From contig JACPZD010000036.1 in NCBI GenBank assembly GCA_016195665.1, forward strand, positions 93,217 through 157,216: a stretch of DNA of 64,000 bases, written 5' to 3'. Made by a program: the position numbers and the translations under genes. This document shows, piece after piece, positions 54,338 to 64,000 of the stretch. This DNA is from Gammaproteobacteria bacterium. Its GTDB lineage: Bacteria; Pseudomonadota; Gammaproteobacteria; SURF-13. Below the pieces are notes generated by a model. It saw nothing but the letters and a program-made list of their open reading frames with translations. It had not been told where the DNA came from and did no database searches. How positions within the stretch are numbered: the first letter of the stretch is position 1; each line of letters opens with the position of its first letter.

Positions 54338-54420
54338 AAGGGTGAGGAGTGAGGGGTGAGGGGTTATGCCTCACTCCTCACGCCTAACGCCTCACCGTTT
54401 TTTACGCCTCACGCCTCACT
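54338..54420. repeat. GTGAGG-heptamer inverted repeat, copy 5
   Basis: GTGAGGAGTGAGGGGTGAGG faces CCTCACTCCTCACGCC and a second set of CCTCAC units. The right end is translated as the last residues of FliI (EVRREA, stop), so it continues into that gene. Confidence 0.7.
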
Positions 54421-55820
54421 TCTAACGCCTTCCCCGACGTCTCTATCAATCCCCTGAGATCATGAAGACTATCGTTGAGGGTGACGGGCTGATGCTGATC
54501 CTGCTGCAGAAAATCCATGAGGCGCGGCTGCATGGCGATAGCCTCGTCTACTCGCGCATCGCTGCCCGCAGTGTAGGCGCCGACACTGATGAGGTCACGG
54601 CTTTGCTGATAAGTGGAGTGGAGTTGTTTGAAACGCCGTGCCGACGCCTGATGCCCGGTGGTGGTAATCTCGTTCATGGCGCGGCTGATCGAAGCCTCGA
54701 TGTCTATCGCGGGATAATGCCCGGCCTCGGATAACGAGCGCGACAGCACCACGTGGCCGTCCAGAATTGCGCGCGTAGCGTCGGCGATCGGATCGTTATG
54801 GTCGTCGCCCTCGGTCAGCACCGTGTAAAAAGCAGTAATAGAACCACCGCCCGCGTCGCCGTTACCGGCCCGCTCAACCAGTTGCGGGAGTTTGGCGAAC
54901 ACCGACGGGGGATAACCCTTGGTCGCGGGCGGTTCTCCGATGGCGAGCGCGATCTCGCGCTGCGCCTGGGCATAGCGTGTGAGTGAGTCCATCAACAGCA
55001 AGACGTGCAGACCGCGATCGCGGAAGTACTCGGCGATGCTGGTGGCGAGCGCCGCACCTTGGATGCGCATGAGCGGCGGATTGTCCGCGGGCGAGGCCAC
55101 CACGACGGCGCGCTTCATCCCCTCCGGGCCCAGGATATTTTCGATAAATTCCTTCACCTCGCGGCCGCGCTCGCCGATCAGACCGACCACGATGACATCG
55201 GCGTTGGTGTAGCGGGTCATCATGCCGAGCAGCACACTCTTGCCGACGCCGCTGCCGGCGAACAGGCCCATGCGTTGCCCGCGTCCGACGCTCAGCAAGG
55301 CATTGATGGCGCGCACGCCCACGTCGAGCGGTTCGCGTATCGGGTGCCGTGTGAGCGGATTGATAAAACGCCCGGTGAGCGGCACGCGCAACTCGGTATG
55401 CAACGGCCCGGCGCTATCCAGCGGACAGCCCGCGCCATCCAACACTCTTCCCAACAAGGCCTCGCCGACCGCCGCTTCACACACGCGGCCGGTGGGAATC
55501 ACCCGCGCATTGGGCGCGATGCCGCGGATATCGCCCGTCGGCATGAGAAATAATTTTTCACCGGCGAAACCCACTACCTCGGCCTCTACGCTGCCGTTCG
55601 GCCCGCTTACCAGACAGCGCGAACCGATGGCGGCCTGGCAGCCCACTGCCTCGAGGGTAAGACCCACCACGCGCGTGAGTTTGCCCTCGACGACCAACGA
55701 GATCGGTGTCTCGGCGCGCTTGCGGCAACGCTCCAATCGCATCGCCCATAGCGCTCCGTTCTCCTCCGGGCCACGGGTCTCGCGGTGATGGCTATGCCTG
55801 TGTGGGGCTGTCGCTGTCAC
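54402..55820 (-). CDS. fliI: Flagellar export ATPase FliI
   Basis: The 472-residue F1-like ATPase has Walker A in [15 protein letters not shown] near residue 175, Walker B in [21 protein letters not shown], and the export-ATPase stretch [18 protein letters not shown]. It powers delivery of flagellar proteins to the export gate. I take the GTG at 55820, which has GGGAGG 5 bp upstream inside fliH. An ATG at 55742 (MRLERCRK) is an alternative that matches Pseudomonas. The last residues EVRREA are encoded by a GTGAGG repeat. Confidence 0.93.
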   Translation of the reverse strand: MTATAPHRHSHHRETRGPEENGALWAMRLERCRKRAETPISLVVEGKLTRVVGLTLEAVGCQAAIGSRCLVSGPNGSVEAEVVGFAGEKLFLMPTGDIRGIAPNARVIPTGRVCEAAVGEALLGRVLDGAGCPLDSAGPLHTELRVPLTGRFINPLTRHPIREPLDVGVRAINALLSVGRGQRMGLFAGSGVGKSVLLGMMTRYTNADVIVVGLIGERGREVKEFIENILGPEGMKRAVVVASPADNPPLMRIQGAALATSIAEYFRDRGLHVLLLMDSLTRYAQAQREIALAIGEPPATKGYPPSVFAKLPQLVERAGNGDAGGGSITAFYTVLTEGDDHNDPIADATRAILDGHVVLSRSLSEAGHYPAIDIEASISRAMNEITTTGHQASARRFKQLHSTYQQSRDLISVGAYTAGSDARVDEAIAMQPRLMDFLQQDQHQPVTLNDSLHDLRGLIETSGKALEVRREA

Positions 55821-56448
55821 GCACGCCTCCCAACACGGTGGCGATCAGGATCGCCAGGCGGGTCTCAACACTGGCGTCTATCGAGGAGGTATCCGTTATC
55901 ACGCGGCAACCGCCGCGCGTCAACACCGGATCTTCCATGATGCGCCAGGGCCGTTCGGCGTCACTGATCGCCAAGGCGTCGCGCACCAGGGTCGCGTCCT
56001 CGGGATGCAGATAGAGACGGGCGTTGCGGGTAGCGACCGGCAGGCTCGCCATCGCCTCGCGCACCACGGCGACGATCTGGCCCGGGTCGGTCTTTAATTC
56101 GCGCCGCACCAGTTGCCGCAGCATGGTGGTGGTGAGCAGCAGCAATTCCTGCTCGACCTGTTGATCCAATCCTTCGAACGGCGCACTCAAGGCGCGCATC
56201 ATCTGATCCAGCCGCTGTACCTGAGCGTGCAACTCGTCCTGGCCGGCGGCGAGCCCTTCACGGCGACCCAAGGCGAAGCCTTCCTCATACGCCTGGCGCT
56301 GTACTTGTTCGATTTGACCCGCGGTGAGCAGGTTGGCGCCGAGGCCTGGTCCGGACGGCGCGGCGCGCGACGACTGCACCGCGGGCAACACCCAGCGCTC
56401 GCAGTCGGAAAGTTCTTCCTGGGGGATAACCCTAGACAAATTGTTCAC
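55792..56448 (-). CDS. fliH: Flagellar export regulator FliH
   Basis: The 218-residue protein has the [17 protein letters not shown] start and the C-terminal V-ATPase-E-like part ([29 protein letters not shown]). It binds FliI and restrains it. I choose the GTG at 56448 because it gives this usual N-terminus; an ATG at 56478 would add ten residues. It overlaps fliG at its start and fliI at its end. Confidence 0.85.
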   Translation of the reverse strand: MNNLSRVIPQEELSDCERWVLPAVQSSRAAPSGPGLGANLLTAGQIEQVQRQAYEEGFALGRREGLAAGQDELHAQVQRLDQMMRALSAPFEGLDQQVEQELLLLTTTMLRQLVRRELKTDPGQIVAVVREAMASLPVATRNARLYLHPEDATLVRDALAISDAERPWRIMEDPVLTRGGCRVITDTSSIDASVETRLAILIATVLGGVRDSDSPTQA

Positions 56449-57445
56449 CTGTACCGCCCAGCGCGATCTCGCCGGCATCGGCCATGCGGCGGGCGACGGT
56501 GAGGATCTCCTTCTGCGCGGCCTCGACCTCGGACAAGCGCACCGGCCCTTTGGCCTCCAGGTCGTCGCGCATGATTTCGGCGGCGCGCTTCGACATATTC
56601 TTGAAGATCTTGTCCTTCATCGCGTCGTCGGCGCCCTTCAAGGCGAGCAGCAGAGTCTCGGACGACACTTCGCGCAGCAGAGACTGTATGCCACGGTCGT
56701 CCACCTCGAGCAGATTCTCGAACACAAACATCAGATCCTGAATCTTTTGCCCAAGCTCCGCGTCGAGTTCCTTGACCTTCTCCAGCAGCGCGGCCTCCAG
56801 CGAGGTATCCATGTTGTTGAGGATATTGGCGGCGGCCTTGACGCCGCCGACCGCGGCGGACTTCACGTTGCTGGTGGAGTCGCCGGAAAACTGCTTCTCC
56901 ATGATCTCGTTCAATTCGTGCAACGCGGTAGGCTGTATGCCGTCGAGCGAGGCGATGCGCATCAGCACATCCAGCCTCACCCGCTCTGTGAATTGGGCGA
57001 TCACCTCGGCCGCCTGATCGCTGTCGAGATAGGCCAGCACGATGGCGATGATCTGCGGGTGCTCCAGGCGGATGATTTCCGCCACGGCGCGCGGCTCCAT
57101 CCACTTGAGCGCCTCCAGCCCCTTGCTGTTGCTGCCCATCAGGATGCGGTCTATGATGCCGCCGGCCTTGTCCTGGCCCAGCGCCTTCACCAGCACGTTG
57201 CGGATGTAATCTTCCGAACCGATGCCGAGATTGGTTTCGTTGTCCACGGACTCGCAAAAATTCGCCAGCACCTCGCCAACCTGGACCTTGGAGATATTAT
57301 TCAGCGCGGCCATGGTGCTGCCGAGCTTCTGCACCTCCTTCGGGCCCATGTGCTTCAGCACCTCGGAGGCATATTGCTCGCCCAGGCTGAGCAGCAGTAC
57401 TGCGGCGCGCTCTACCCCCGGCAATTTGCTAAGGTTCTCAGCCAT
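56432..57445 (-). CDS. fliG: Flagellar motor switch protein FliG
   Basis: The 337-residue protein shows the N-terminal domain (AAVLLLSLGEQYASEVLKHM) and the EHPQIIAIVLAYL motif of the middle domain. The C-terminal torque helix follows (FVFENLLEVDDRGIQSLLREV, then KIFKNMSKRAAEIMRDDLE). It sits on the MS ring and interacts with the stators. It overlaps fliF by 8 bp. Confidence 0.95.
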   Translation of the reverse strand: MAENLSKLPGVERAAVLLLSLGEQYASEVLKHMGPKEVQKLGSTMAALNNISKVQVGEVLANFCESVDNETNLGIGSEDYIRNVLVKALGQDKAGGIIDRILMGSNSKGLEALKWMEPRAVAEIIRLEHPQIIAIVLAYLDSDQAAEVIAQFTERVRLDVLMRIASLDGIQPTALHELNEIMEKQFSGDSTSNVKSAAVGGVKAAANILNNMDTSLEAALLEKVKELDAELGQKIQDLMFVFENLLEVDDRGIQSLLREVSSETLLLALKGADDAMKDKIFKNMSKRAAEIMRDDLEAKGPVRLSEVEAAQKEILTVARRMADAGEIALGGTGEQFV

Positions 57446-59087
57446 CGCTCGCTACCCAGGTCTTGACCACTTGGGCGACGCGCTTGGGATCTTGCGCCGC
57501 CAGCGTCTTGGCGGTACTGAGATTGGCATCGTAACTGCCGGAGCCGGCCAGCCGCGCCACCTGCGCGGGCCCGCCGAGGCTGAGCCTATCATCAGCCACC
57601 ATCATGCCGCCTTGCGCGCCTGCGCCGCGCGGGACGGAATCGCCGCGCGTGGCGAGCCCGCTCAATACCGGACGCAACACACCGAACACAATCAGCAACA
57701 CGACCAAACCGGCGCCCAGTTGTTTACCCAGACTCGCCAGCCACGGCTTCTCGAAGAATGACGGCTCGGGCGGCGGCTCGACCGCCTCCGGCACATTAAA
57801 TGCCGCATTGACCACGTTGACGGTGTCGCCGCGCTTTTCATTAAAGCCGACGGCGTCCTTTACGAGCGCGGTAAAGCGGGTGAGCTCCTCCGGCGTGAGC
57901 GGGGTCTTCACCGGATCGCCATTGTCATCGGTGCTCTGGCGATCGTTCACCACCACCGCCACGGACAGGCGCTTGACCGTCCCGCTCGATAATTGGGTAT
58001 GGCTGATGGTCTTGTCGAGTTCGTAATTGCGCGTTGCGCGCGCGCTGCTGTTCTGCGGGCCGGATGCACTGCTTTCCGCCGCCGGCGCTCCGGCGGCGGC
58101 CGCAGCGGCATTGGCGGGAGTAGGCGCGACGGTCGCCGCGGCAGGCGGCTGGTTGGACAGCGCCCCCGGTATCCCGCTCGCCGCGCCGCCGCCGGCGGTT
58201 TTTTCCTCACTGGTCTGTTCGCTGCGCAGGGCCGGCTTATCCTTGTTAAAGCTTTCCTGGGTCTGCTCGGTGACGGTGAAATCCATCTCGGCCACCACCT
58301 GCGCCCGCACCCCTTCCGCTCCGACGATGGGCGAGAGGATGCCCTCGATGCGCTTCACGTAGGAATCTTCCATGCGCTGGGTATATTCGAATTGCGAGGC
58401 GCTCAACGCCATCTCGCGCGAGGATTTCTGGCTGGTGAGCAACTGCCCCTTCTGATCTATCACCGTGACCTGCTCGGCGGAGAGGTTGGGAATGCTGGAG
58501 GCCACCAGATGCACGATGGCCGTCACCTCTCCGTCCGACAGATTGCGTCCCGGGTAGAGGTTGACCACCACCGAGGCGCTCGGCTCCTGTTTAGCGCGCA
58601 CGAACATGGATTGTTTGGGTATGGCCAGGTGTATCCGGGCGCCTTGCACATTATTGAGAGTGGCGATGGAGAGCGCCAGCTCCTCCTCCAGAGCGCGCTG
58701 ATAGCGCGCGGCCTCCATGAACTGGCTGGCGCCGAAGCCCTGCTGACCCTCCATGGCCTCGAAGCCGCCGGATGTCCCCTTGGGCAGTCCCTGCGTGGCG
58801 AGCTTCAGGCGCGCATCATGCACGCGCTCCATGGGGACCTGTATGGCGCCGCTGCCCTGGTCCACCTTGTACGGGATATTATTCTTTTGCAGGGCGTCAA
58901 TGATCTGACCGCTGTCCTTGTCCGACAGACTGCTATACAGCACACGATAGCTCGGCTCCTGTCCCCACATCACCACCGCCACGCCCAGCGCCACGCTGGC
59001 GGCAAGACCGATCAGCAGCCCTAATTGGCGCACCAGAGGGAGATGGGTGAAGCCCAGCGCCGAGGTTGTAAAATTTGGCATATTCAT
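57438..59087 (-). CDS. fliF: Flagellar MS-ring protein FliF
   Basis: The 549-residue protein has a membrane segment near residue 25 (LGLLIGLAASVALGVAVVMW), the ring-building motif domain (YRVLYSSLSDKDSGQIIDAL), and IHLAIPKQSMFVRAKQEPSA. A disordered Ala/Pro linker follows, then a second membrane segment near residue 445 and the FliG-binding C-terminus. I start at the ATG at 59087. The frame opens upstream to a TTG in a TATCTTG repeat, which I do not accept. Confidence 0.92.
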   Translation of the reverse strand: MNMPNFTTSALGFTHLPLVRQLGLLIGLAASVALGVAVVMWGQEPSYRVLYSSLSDKDSGQIIDALQKNNIPYKVDQGSGAIQVPMERVHDARLKLATQGLPKGTSGGFEAMEGQQGFGASQFMEAARYQRALEEELALSIATLNNVQGARIHLAIPKQSMFVRAKQEPSASVVVNLYPGRNLSDGEVTAIVHLVASSIPNLSAEQVTVIDQKGQLLTSQKSSREMALSASQFEYTQRMEDSYVKRIEGILSPIVGAEGVRAQVVAEMDFTVTEQTQESFNKDKPALRSEQTSEEKTAGGGAASGIPGALSNQPPAAATVAPTPANAAAAAAGAPAAESSASGPQNSSARATRNYELDKTISHTQLSSGTVKRLSVAVVVNDRQSTDDNGDPVKTPLTPEELTRFTALVKDAVGFNEKRGDTVNVVNAAFNVPEAVEPPPEPSFFEKPWLASLGKQLGAGLVVLLIVFGVLRPVLSGLATRGDSVPRGAGAQGGMMVADDRLSLGGPAQVARLAGSGSYDANLSTAKTLAAQDPKRVAQVVKTWVASDG

Positions 59088-59099
59088 ATTAAAAACAGT

Positions 59100-59177
59100 G
59101 ACAAGATACAAGATACAAGATACAAGTCATCTTCCGAATTAATCTGTTTTTTTCTTGTATCTTGTATCTTGTATCTC
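59100..59177. repeat. Inverted ATACAAG/TATCTTG repeat between fliE and fliF
   Basis: ACAAGATACAAGATACAAGA at 59100-59127 is complementary to CTTGTATCTTGTATCTTGTA at 59154-59176. A further CTTGTATCTTGTTACTTG lies at 59547-59564 between fleR and fliE. The repeat could form a hairpin in the fliEF transcript. Confidence 0.7.
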
Positions 59178-59495
59178 TCATACCTGCATATTCATCACGT
59201 CTTGATAGGCCGACACCAGTTTGTTTCGCACCTGTGTCATCGCCTGAAAAGAGATGCTGGCCTTTTGCAGCGCGACCATCACCTCGGCGAGGTCTGCCTG
59301 CTTGTCGCCACTCTCGAAGGCCTGGGTCAACTTCGAGGCAGTCTGTTGCGCCTCATTGACCCCATCAATAGACCGCTTGAGCAGATCCGCAAAACCACCC
59401 TCGGCGGTTTGGCTGGCGGCGGCCGTCTCACCACGGGCCAGGACGGCCGTGCTGCGCAGTTGATTTAAAAGTTGAGAGACATCAATATCGTTCAT
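59178..59495 (-). CDS. fliE: Flagellar hook-basal body protein FliE
   Basis: The 105-residue protein ends in the family pattern EVMVALQKASISFQAMTQVRNKLVSAYQDVMNMQV, which links the MS ring to the rod. I start at the ATG at 59495, with AGGTGA 6 bp upstream, in preference to the ATG two codons before it. It heads the fliEFGHIJ run. Confidence 0.9.
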   Translation of the reverse strand: MNDIDVSQLLNQLRSTAVLARGETAAASQTAEGGFADLLKRSIDGVNEAQQTASKLTQAFESGDKQADLAEVMVALQKASISFQAMTQVRNKLVSAYQDVMNMQV

Positions 59496-59582
59496 GTGCA
59501 TCACCTAAATTGAGTGGTTACCAGCGACAAAAATAAAGAGGTTTTCTTGTATCTTGTTACTTGTACCTTGCATCTGCCTTAA

Positions 59583-60953
59583 TCATGCAGATTCCACGCC
59601 AACCTCACCGGGCAGAGCGTAGCCCTCCTCACGCAGCCGCGCGAGCTTATAGCGCAGCGTGCGCTGACTGATCCCCAGCCGCACGGCGGCCAGCTTGCGG
59701 CTGCCCATCGTCTTGGTGAGGGCCTCGACAATTAACTCCTTTTCGCGCGCCTTGAGATCGCCGCCCAGTTTCTCTTGCTGGGGCGTCTGCATAGGCGCCG
59801 GTATGCCTTCCATTGCAACGGCTTCAAACTGCAAATCGTCCGCGCCGATCTCATCGCCGGGTTGCATGATGAGCGCACGCTGAATGATGTTGTCCAGTTC
59901 GCGGACATTCCCTGTCCAACGATGCGCGAGCAGATGCGTCTTTGCCGCCTCAGACAGAGCCGGCGCGGGGCGCTGGCTGGTCTGGGCGCTGCGCGCCAGA
60001 AAATAATTTGCCAGCGGAATAATGTCCGCCGGCCGCTCGCGCAAGGCGGGCCAGTACAGCGGGAATACATTGAGGCGGTAGAATAAATCCTCGCGGAACC
60101 GCCCGGCGGCCACCTCATCGCGCAGAATGCGGTTAGAGGTGGCCAGCACGCGCAGATTTAATGGGATCAGCTTGCGGCCGCCCAACCGCTCCACCTCGCG
60201 CTCCTGCAAGACACGCAACAACTTCGCCTGCAAGCCCAGACTCATCTCGGAAATTTCATCGAGTAATAGCGTACCGCCCTCAGCCTGTTCGAGCTTGCCG
60301 GGACAGGACTGGTAGGCCCCGGTGAAGGCGCCCTTCTCATAACCGAACAAGGTGGCCTCCAGCATGTTTTCCGGAATCGCCGCGCAATTGATGGCCACGA
60401 AAGGCCCCTTGCTGCGCGATGAATGACGGTGGATATAACGCGCCAGCACCTCCTTGCCGGTGCCGCTCTCGCCGCCGATCATCACGGTGGCCTCGCTGTC
60501 GGCCACGCGCCGGGCGAGGCTGACCAATTTCAGACTGCGCTCGTCCACGGCGATCAACTCAGCGTCCTCGGCTGCGGTATGAATCAAAAAACGGCTCACC
60601 CGTTGAATCAGCGCCTCGGCCTCGAAGGGTTTCACCAGATAATCCACCGCCCCGTTGCGCATCGCCTCCACCGCGCTCTTGATGGTGCCGAAGGCCGTCA
60701 TCAGCAACACCGGCAGATCGGGCCGGCGGATGCGGATCTGTTTCAACAGCGCATGACCATCCATCCTCTCCATCTGGATATCGCTCACCACCATACCGAG
60801 ATCACGGCCGCGTCCGCCCTCCTCCAGAAACTCCAGGGCCTCGCGGCCGTCTTGGGCGGCGAGCACCGGGTAACCCGCCAATTGCAGGGTGTCGCACAAC
60901 GCCTCGCGCAACGATAAGTCGTCTTCTACTACCAATACCGTGGCATTACTCAT
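59583..60953 (-). CDS. fleR: Sigma-54-dependent response regulator FleR/FlrC
   Basis: The 456-residue NtrC-type activator has a receiver (VVEDD; GMVVSDIQMERMDGH), an AAA+ domain ([39 protein letters not shown]) and a Fis-type helix-turn-helix (KLAAVRLGISQRTLRYKLARL). It activates class III flagellar genes with RpoN. It overlaps fleS by 4 bp. Confidence 0.93.
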   Translation of the reverse strand: MSNATVLVVEDDLSLREALCDTLQLAGYPVLAAQDGREALEFLEEGGRGRDLGMVVSDIQMERMDGHALLKQIRIRRPDLPVLLMTAFGTIKSAVEAMRNGAVDYLVKPFEAEALIQRVSRFLIHTAAEDAELIAVDERSLKLVSLARRVADSEATVMIGGESGTGKEVLARYIHRHSSRSKGPFVAINCAAIPENMLEATLFGYEKGAFTGAYQSCPGKLEQAEGGTLLLDEISEMSLGLQAKLLRVLQEREVERLGGRKLIPLNLRVLATSNRILRDEVAAGRFREDLFYRLNVFPLYWPALRERPADIIPLANYFLARSAQTSQRPAPALSEAAKTHLLAHRWTGNVRELDNIIQRALIMQPGDEIGADDLQFEAVAMEGIPAPMQTPQQEKLGGDLKAREKELIVEALTKTMGSRKLAAVRLGISQRTLRYKLARLREEGYALPGEVGVESA

Positions 60954-62296
60954 GACATCCTCTCTTTAAGTTTTTTTCTTTTGGCGCTGTCTATCGGTAA
61001 CAACTGTGCCGTACATGGATGTACCAATGTCGCGGGAGGCAGGAAGCCGGCAGCGACTGCCGTACACGCGGTATGCTGCGCCACTTCACTGGGTAAGATC
61101 TTTGCAGGCTTGAGCGGCAGGCGCAGGCCGAAGGTGCTGCCCTGCCCCGGTTCGGATTCCACCCACACCATCCCTTGATGGGCGCGGACGATGGCCTGCA
61201 CCACCGCGAGACCCAGGCCGGTGCCTTGCGCGCGGGTGGTAAAAAAGGGTTCAAAGATGCGCTCCAGCACTGCGTCGGGGATACCGGGGCCGTTGTCGCT
61301 GAGCAGGACATTGACGGCCTCGCTACCGTGCGGGTCGCTCACGATGTGAGTCAACAACTGCAAGCGCCCGCCCTTGCCGCAGGCCTGCATGGCGTTGCTG
61401 ACCAGATTCTGCAAGGCGCTCAACAGGGCCTCACGGTTGCCGTACAACTTCGCCTCCGGGGCCTCATCCAGCACCTCCAAACGGCAACCTGCCACGGACA
61501 GCGGCGCATCCGTCGCCTGTTGCAAATCCTGCAAGAGTGCTGCGACCTCGATCTCTTCGGCGCCGAAATGTCCGCCCTTGGCGAACACCAGCATATCGTT
61601 CACCAGCCGTTCGAGATGCCGCAGGCGCGACAGCACCTTGCCTGCATACTGGCGGTAATCTGCATTGTCGTGTTGAGGAGCGGCCGACATTAATACATCC
61701 CTGTGCGTCACGAGCTGCGAGGTATACAACAATGCGGCGGATAACGGGGTACGAATTTGGTGGGCCAGCGCCGCCGCCATCTCGCCCATCGCCGATAGGC
61801 GTTGGTGACGGCTCAGACCCTCCTGCAGGGCATGCACCTCGGTGACATCCCTGAGCAGCAGGATCTGACCGGGTTCCGTGCCTAATGAGCTGGTGGAAAG
61901 ACTCACGCGCCGGCCGTCGCGCAGTAACAGTTCCTGGCCTTCACCCAGCTCCGGGGCGAAGACGCGCGCGGCCACCGCCGCCCAGTTCAATCCCAGCAAG
62001 GGCTCGCCTAATAAGGACACGGCCAACGGATTATATTCTTGGATGCGCCCGGCGCCGTTCAGCACCACGACACCGGCGGGAAGTACGGTGAGCAAGTGCG
62101 TCAGCCGGTTGGCCAGACGCTCTTTTTCGGCGAGTTGTAACAGGCGTTCACTGCGTGCCGCCGCTAGCTCGTCGGTGAGCTGGGCGACGCGATTTTCAAG
62201 GACGAGATAGGAGGCGCTAAGCTGTTCCGAGACCTGGGTGAAAACGTGGAAGGCGTCTTCCAGGCCTTGGGCTTGGTGAGTCGGCGCGTGCGTCAT
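60950..62296 (-). CDS. fleS: Flagellar sensor histidine kinase FleS/FlrB, with two repeat-encoded inserts
   Basis: The 448-residue soluble kinase has an N-terminal PAS domain ([22 protein letters not shown]), HisKA ([20 protein letters not shown]) and ATPase ([21 protein letters not shown]). It phosphorylates FleR. Residues [10 protein letters not shown] right after [10 protein letters not shown], within HisKA, are encoded by a half copy of the dispersed repeat. The C-terminal tail ([19 protein letters not shown]) is a full copy. The kinase core motifs remain, so it is probably active. Confidence 0.9.
   Translation of the reverse strand: MTHAPTHQAQGLEDAFHVFTQVSEQLSASYLVLENRVAQLTDELAAARSERLLQLAEKERLANRLTHLLTVLPAGVVVLNGAGRIQEYNPLAVSLLGEPLLGLNWAAVAARVFAPELGEGQELLLRDGRRVSLSTSSLGTEPGQILLLRDVTEVHALQEGLSRHQRLSAMGEMAAALAHQIRTPLSAALLYTSQLVTHRDVLMSAAPQHDNADYRQYAGKVLSRLRHLERLVNDMLVFAKGGHFGAEEIEVAALLQDLQQATDAPLSVAGCRLEVLDEAPEAKLYGNREALLSALQNLVSNAMQACGKGGRLQLLTHIVSDPHGSEAVNVLLSDNGPGIPDAVLERIFEPFFTTRAQGTGLGLAVVQAIVRAHQGMVWVESEPGQGSTFGLRLPLKPAKILPSEVAQHTACTAVAAGFLPPATLVHPCTAQLLPIDSAKRKKLKERMS
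61004..61064. repeat. In-frame repeat in fleS, copy at the C-terminus
   Basis: Translated in fleS as [19 protein letters not shown]. The plus strand carries GTCGCGGGAGGCAGGAAGCC. It has the same orientation as copies B and E of chpA, but in the short form. Confidence 0.85.
61683..61714. repeat. In-frame repeat in fleS, half copy in HisKA
   Basis: GCCGACATTAATACATCCCT followed by GTGCGTCACGAG matches only the GACGTAC half of the element and lacks the GGGAGGCAGG core. It is translated as [11 protein letters not shown], in the same frame as copy D of chpA. Confidence 0.75.
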
Positions 62297-62349
62297 GTCG
62301 TTGCTCTCGCTAGTAAATCAGCTAGGAATGGTCTCTGTACCACTCCCGA

Positions 62350-62366
62350 GAGCAAAAAGTGTGCCC
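62350..62366 (-). promoter_or_regulatory. Sigma-54 (-24/-12) promoter of fleSR
   Basis: On the minus strand GGGCACACTTTTTGCTC occurs 54 bp upstream of the fleS ATG. The GG (62364-62365) and GC (62352-62353) are exactly 10 bp apart and close to the TGGCAC-N5-TTGC consensus. FleQ activates fleSR with RpoN in Pseudomonas, so this is the expected element. Confidence 0.75.
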
Positions 62367-62421
62367 GCGTTACTTATTCTATATAAAACAAACTATTATA
62401 AAATATGCCCCACAACGAGCG

Positions 62422-63846
<1,425 letters not shown>

Positions 63847-64000
63847 TTATCTCATCTCCCAATGCAACTGTTGAACCGAGGGTCAATTTGATAACGGATA
63901 GCTGCATATAGCAGCCATCACTATCTGTATAAATTTAATTATATCCAACAGTTAATCACTAAATTTGCAAGATGTCAAAAATATGCCGTGTACAGGGGGT

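Noticed and set aside
59088..59111. TTG start for fliF
   Set aside because: It lies in the TATCTTG repeat; the ATG at 59087 gives a normal FliF N-terminus.
63847..64000. GCTGC-ATATA-GCAGC palindrome upstream of fleQ as a regulator site
   Set aside because: It is short, single-copy and without a recognised consensus; there is not enough evidence.

Overview
The window is a chromosomal segment of a gammaproteobacterium. The main evidence is gene order. The block chpC-chpB-chpA-pilK-pilJ-pilI-pilH-pilG / gshB-tonB-yqgE-ruvX-pyrR-pyrB-pyrC' / pilU-pilT / yggS-proC-yggT matches, as I remember it, the Pseudomonas aeruginosa PA0392-PA0415 neighbourhood, and fleQ-fleS-fleR-fliEFGHIJ is also gammaproteobacterial. 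An orphan soxYZ pair and a ferrooxidans-type ATP-grasp gshA suggest a sulfur-oxidising or chemolithotrophic lineage. This is inference; I cannot name a genus. I saw no rRNA, tRNA or CRISPR array.

Layout: 1-96 is the 5' end of folB, divergent from plsY and a psiE-like gene (284-1353). Next come a membrane protein (1383-2765), bepA, soxYZ, dusB-fis, purH and purD (to 9771). From 9995 to 21976 the minus strand carries the Pil-Chp chemosensory cluster for type IV pili. From 22226 to 31316 the plus strand carries gshA-gshB, tonB, yqgE-ruvX-pyrR-pyrB-pyrC', a vapBC toxin-antitoxin pair and a pyrK-like flavoprotein. pilU and pilT (minus) and yggS-proC-yggT (plus) follow. 36333-42299 holds a large hybrid kinase divergent from a periplasmic binding protein and sensor-kinase pair. 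42300-45056 is a decaying accessory patch: two damaged copies of a LuxR-type regulator flanking higBA, then a short-chain dehydrogenase remnant. 45074-50819 is a four-gene leftward operon of an acetolactate-synthase-like enzyme, two unusual citrate-synthase-like proteins and a TonB-dependent receptor. 50892-52963 encodes an HsbR/HsbA-type partner-switching pair. 53854-63846 is a flagellar region with the FleQ/FleS/FleR regulators and fliEFGHIJ.

The genome is full of small dispersed repeats, which is the most striking feature of the window. At least six families occur. One family, with a core of about 50 bp and short and long forms, sits inside open reading frames in frame: five times in chpA, once in chpB and twice in fleS. 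It occurs in both orientations and three reading frames and never interrupts translation. A second family, built of GTGAGG heptamers, lies in intergenic regions and repeatedly supplies the last codons or stop codon of a gene (soxZ, purD, yggS, fliI). A third palindrome supplies the C-terminus of GshA.

The two candidates for undescribed biology are the protein-coding repeat family and the citrate-synthase-like / TPP-enzyme / TonB-receptor operon.
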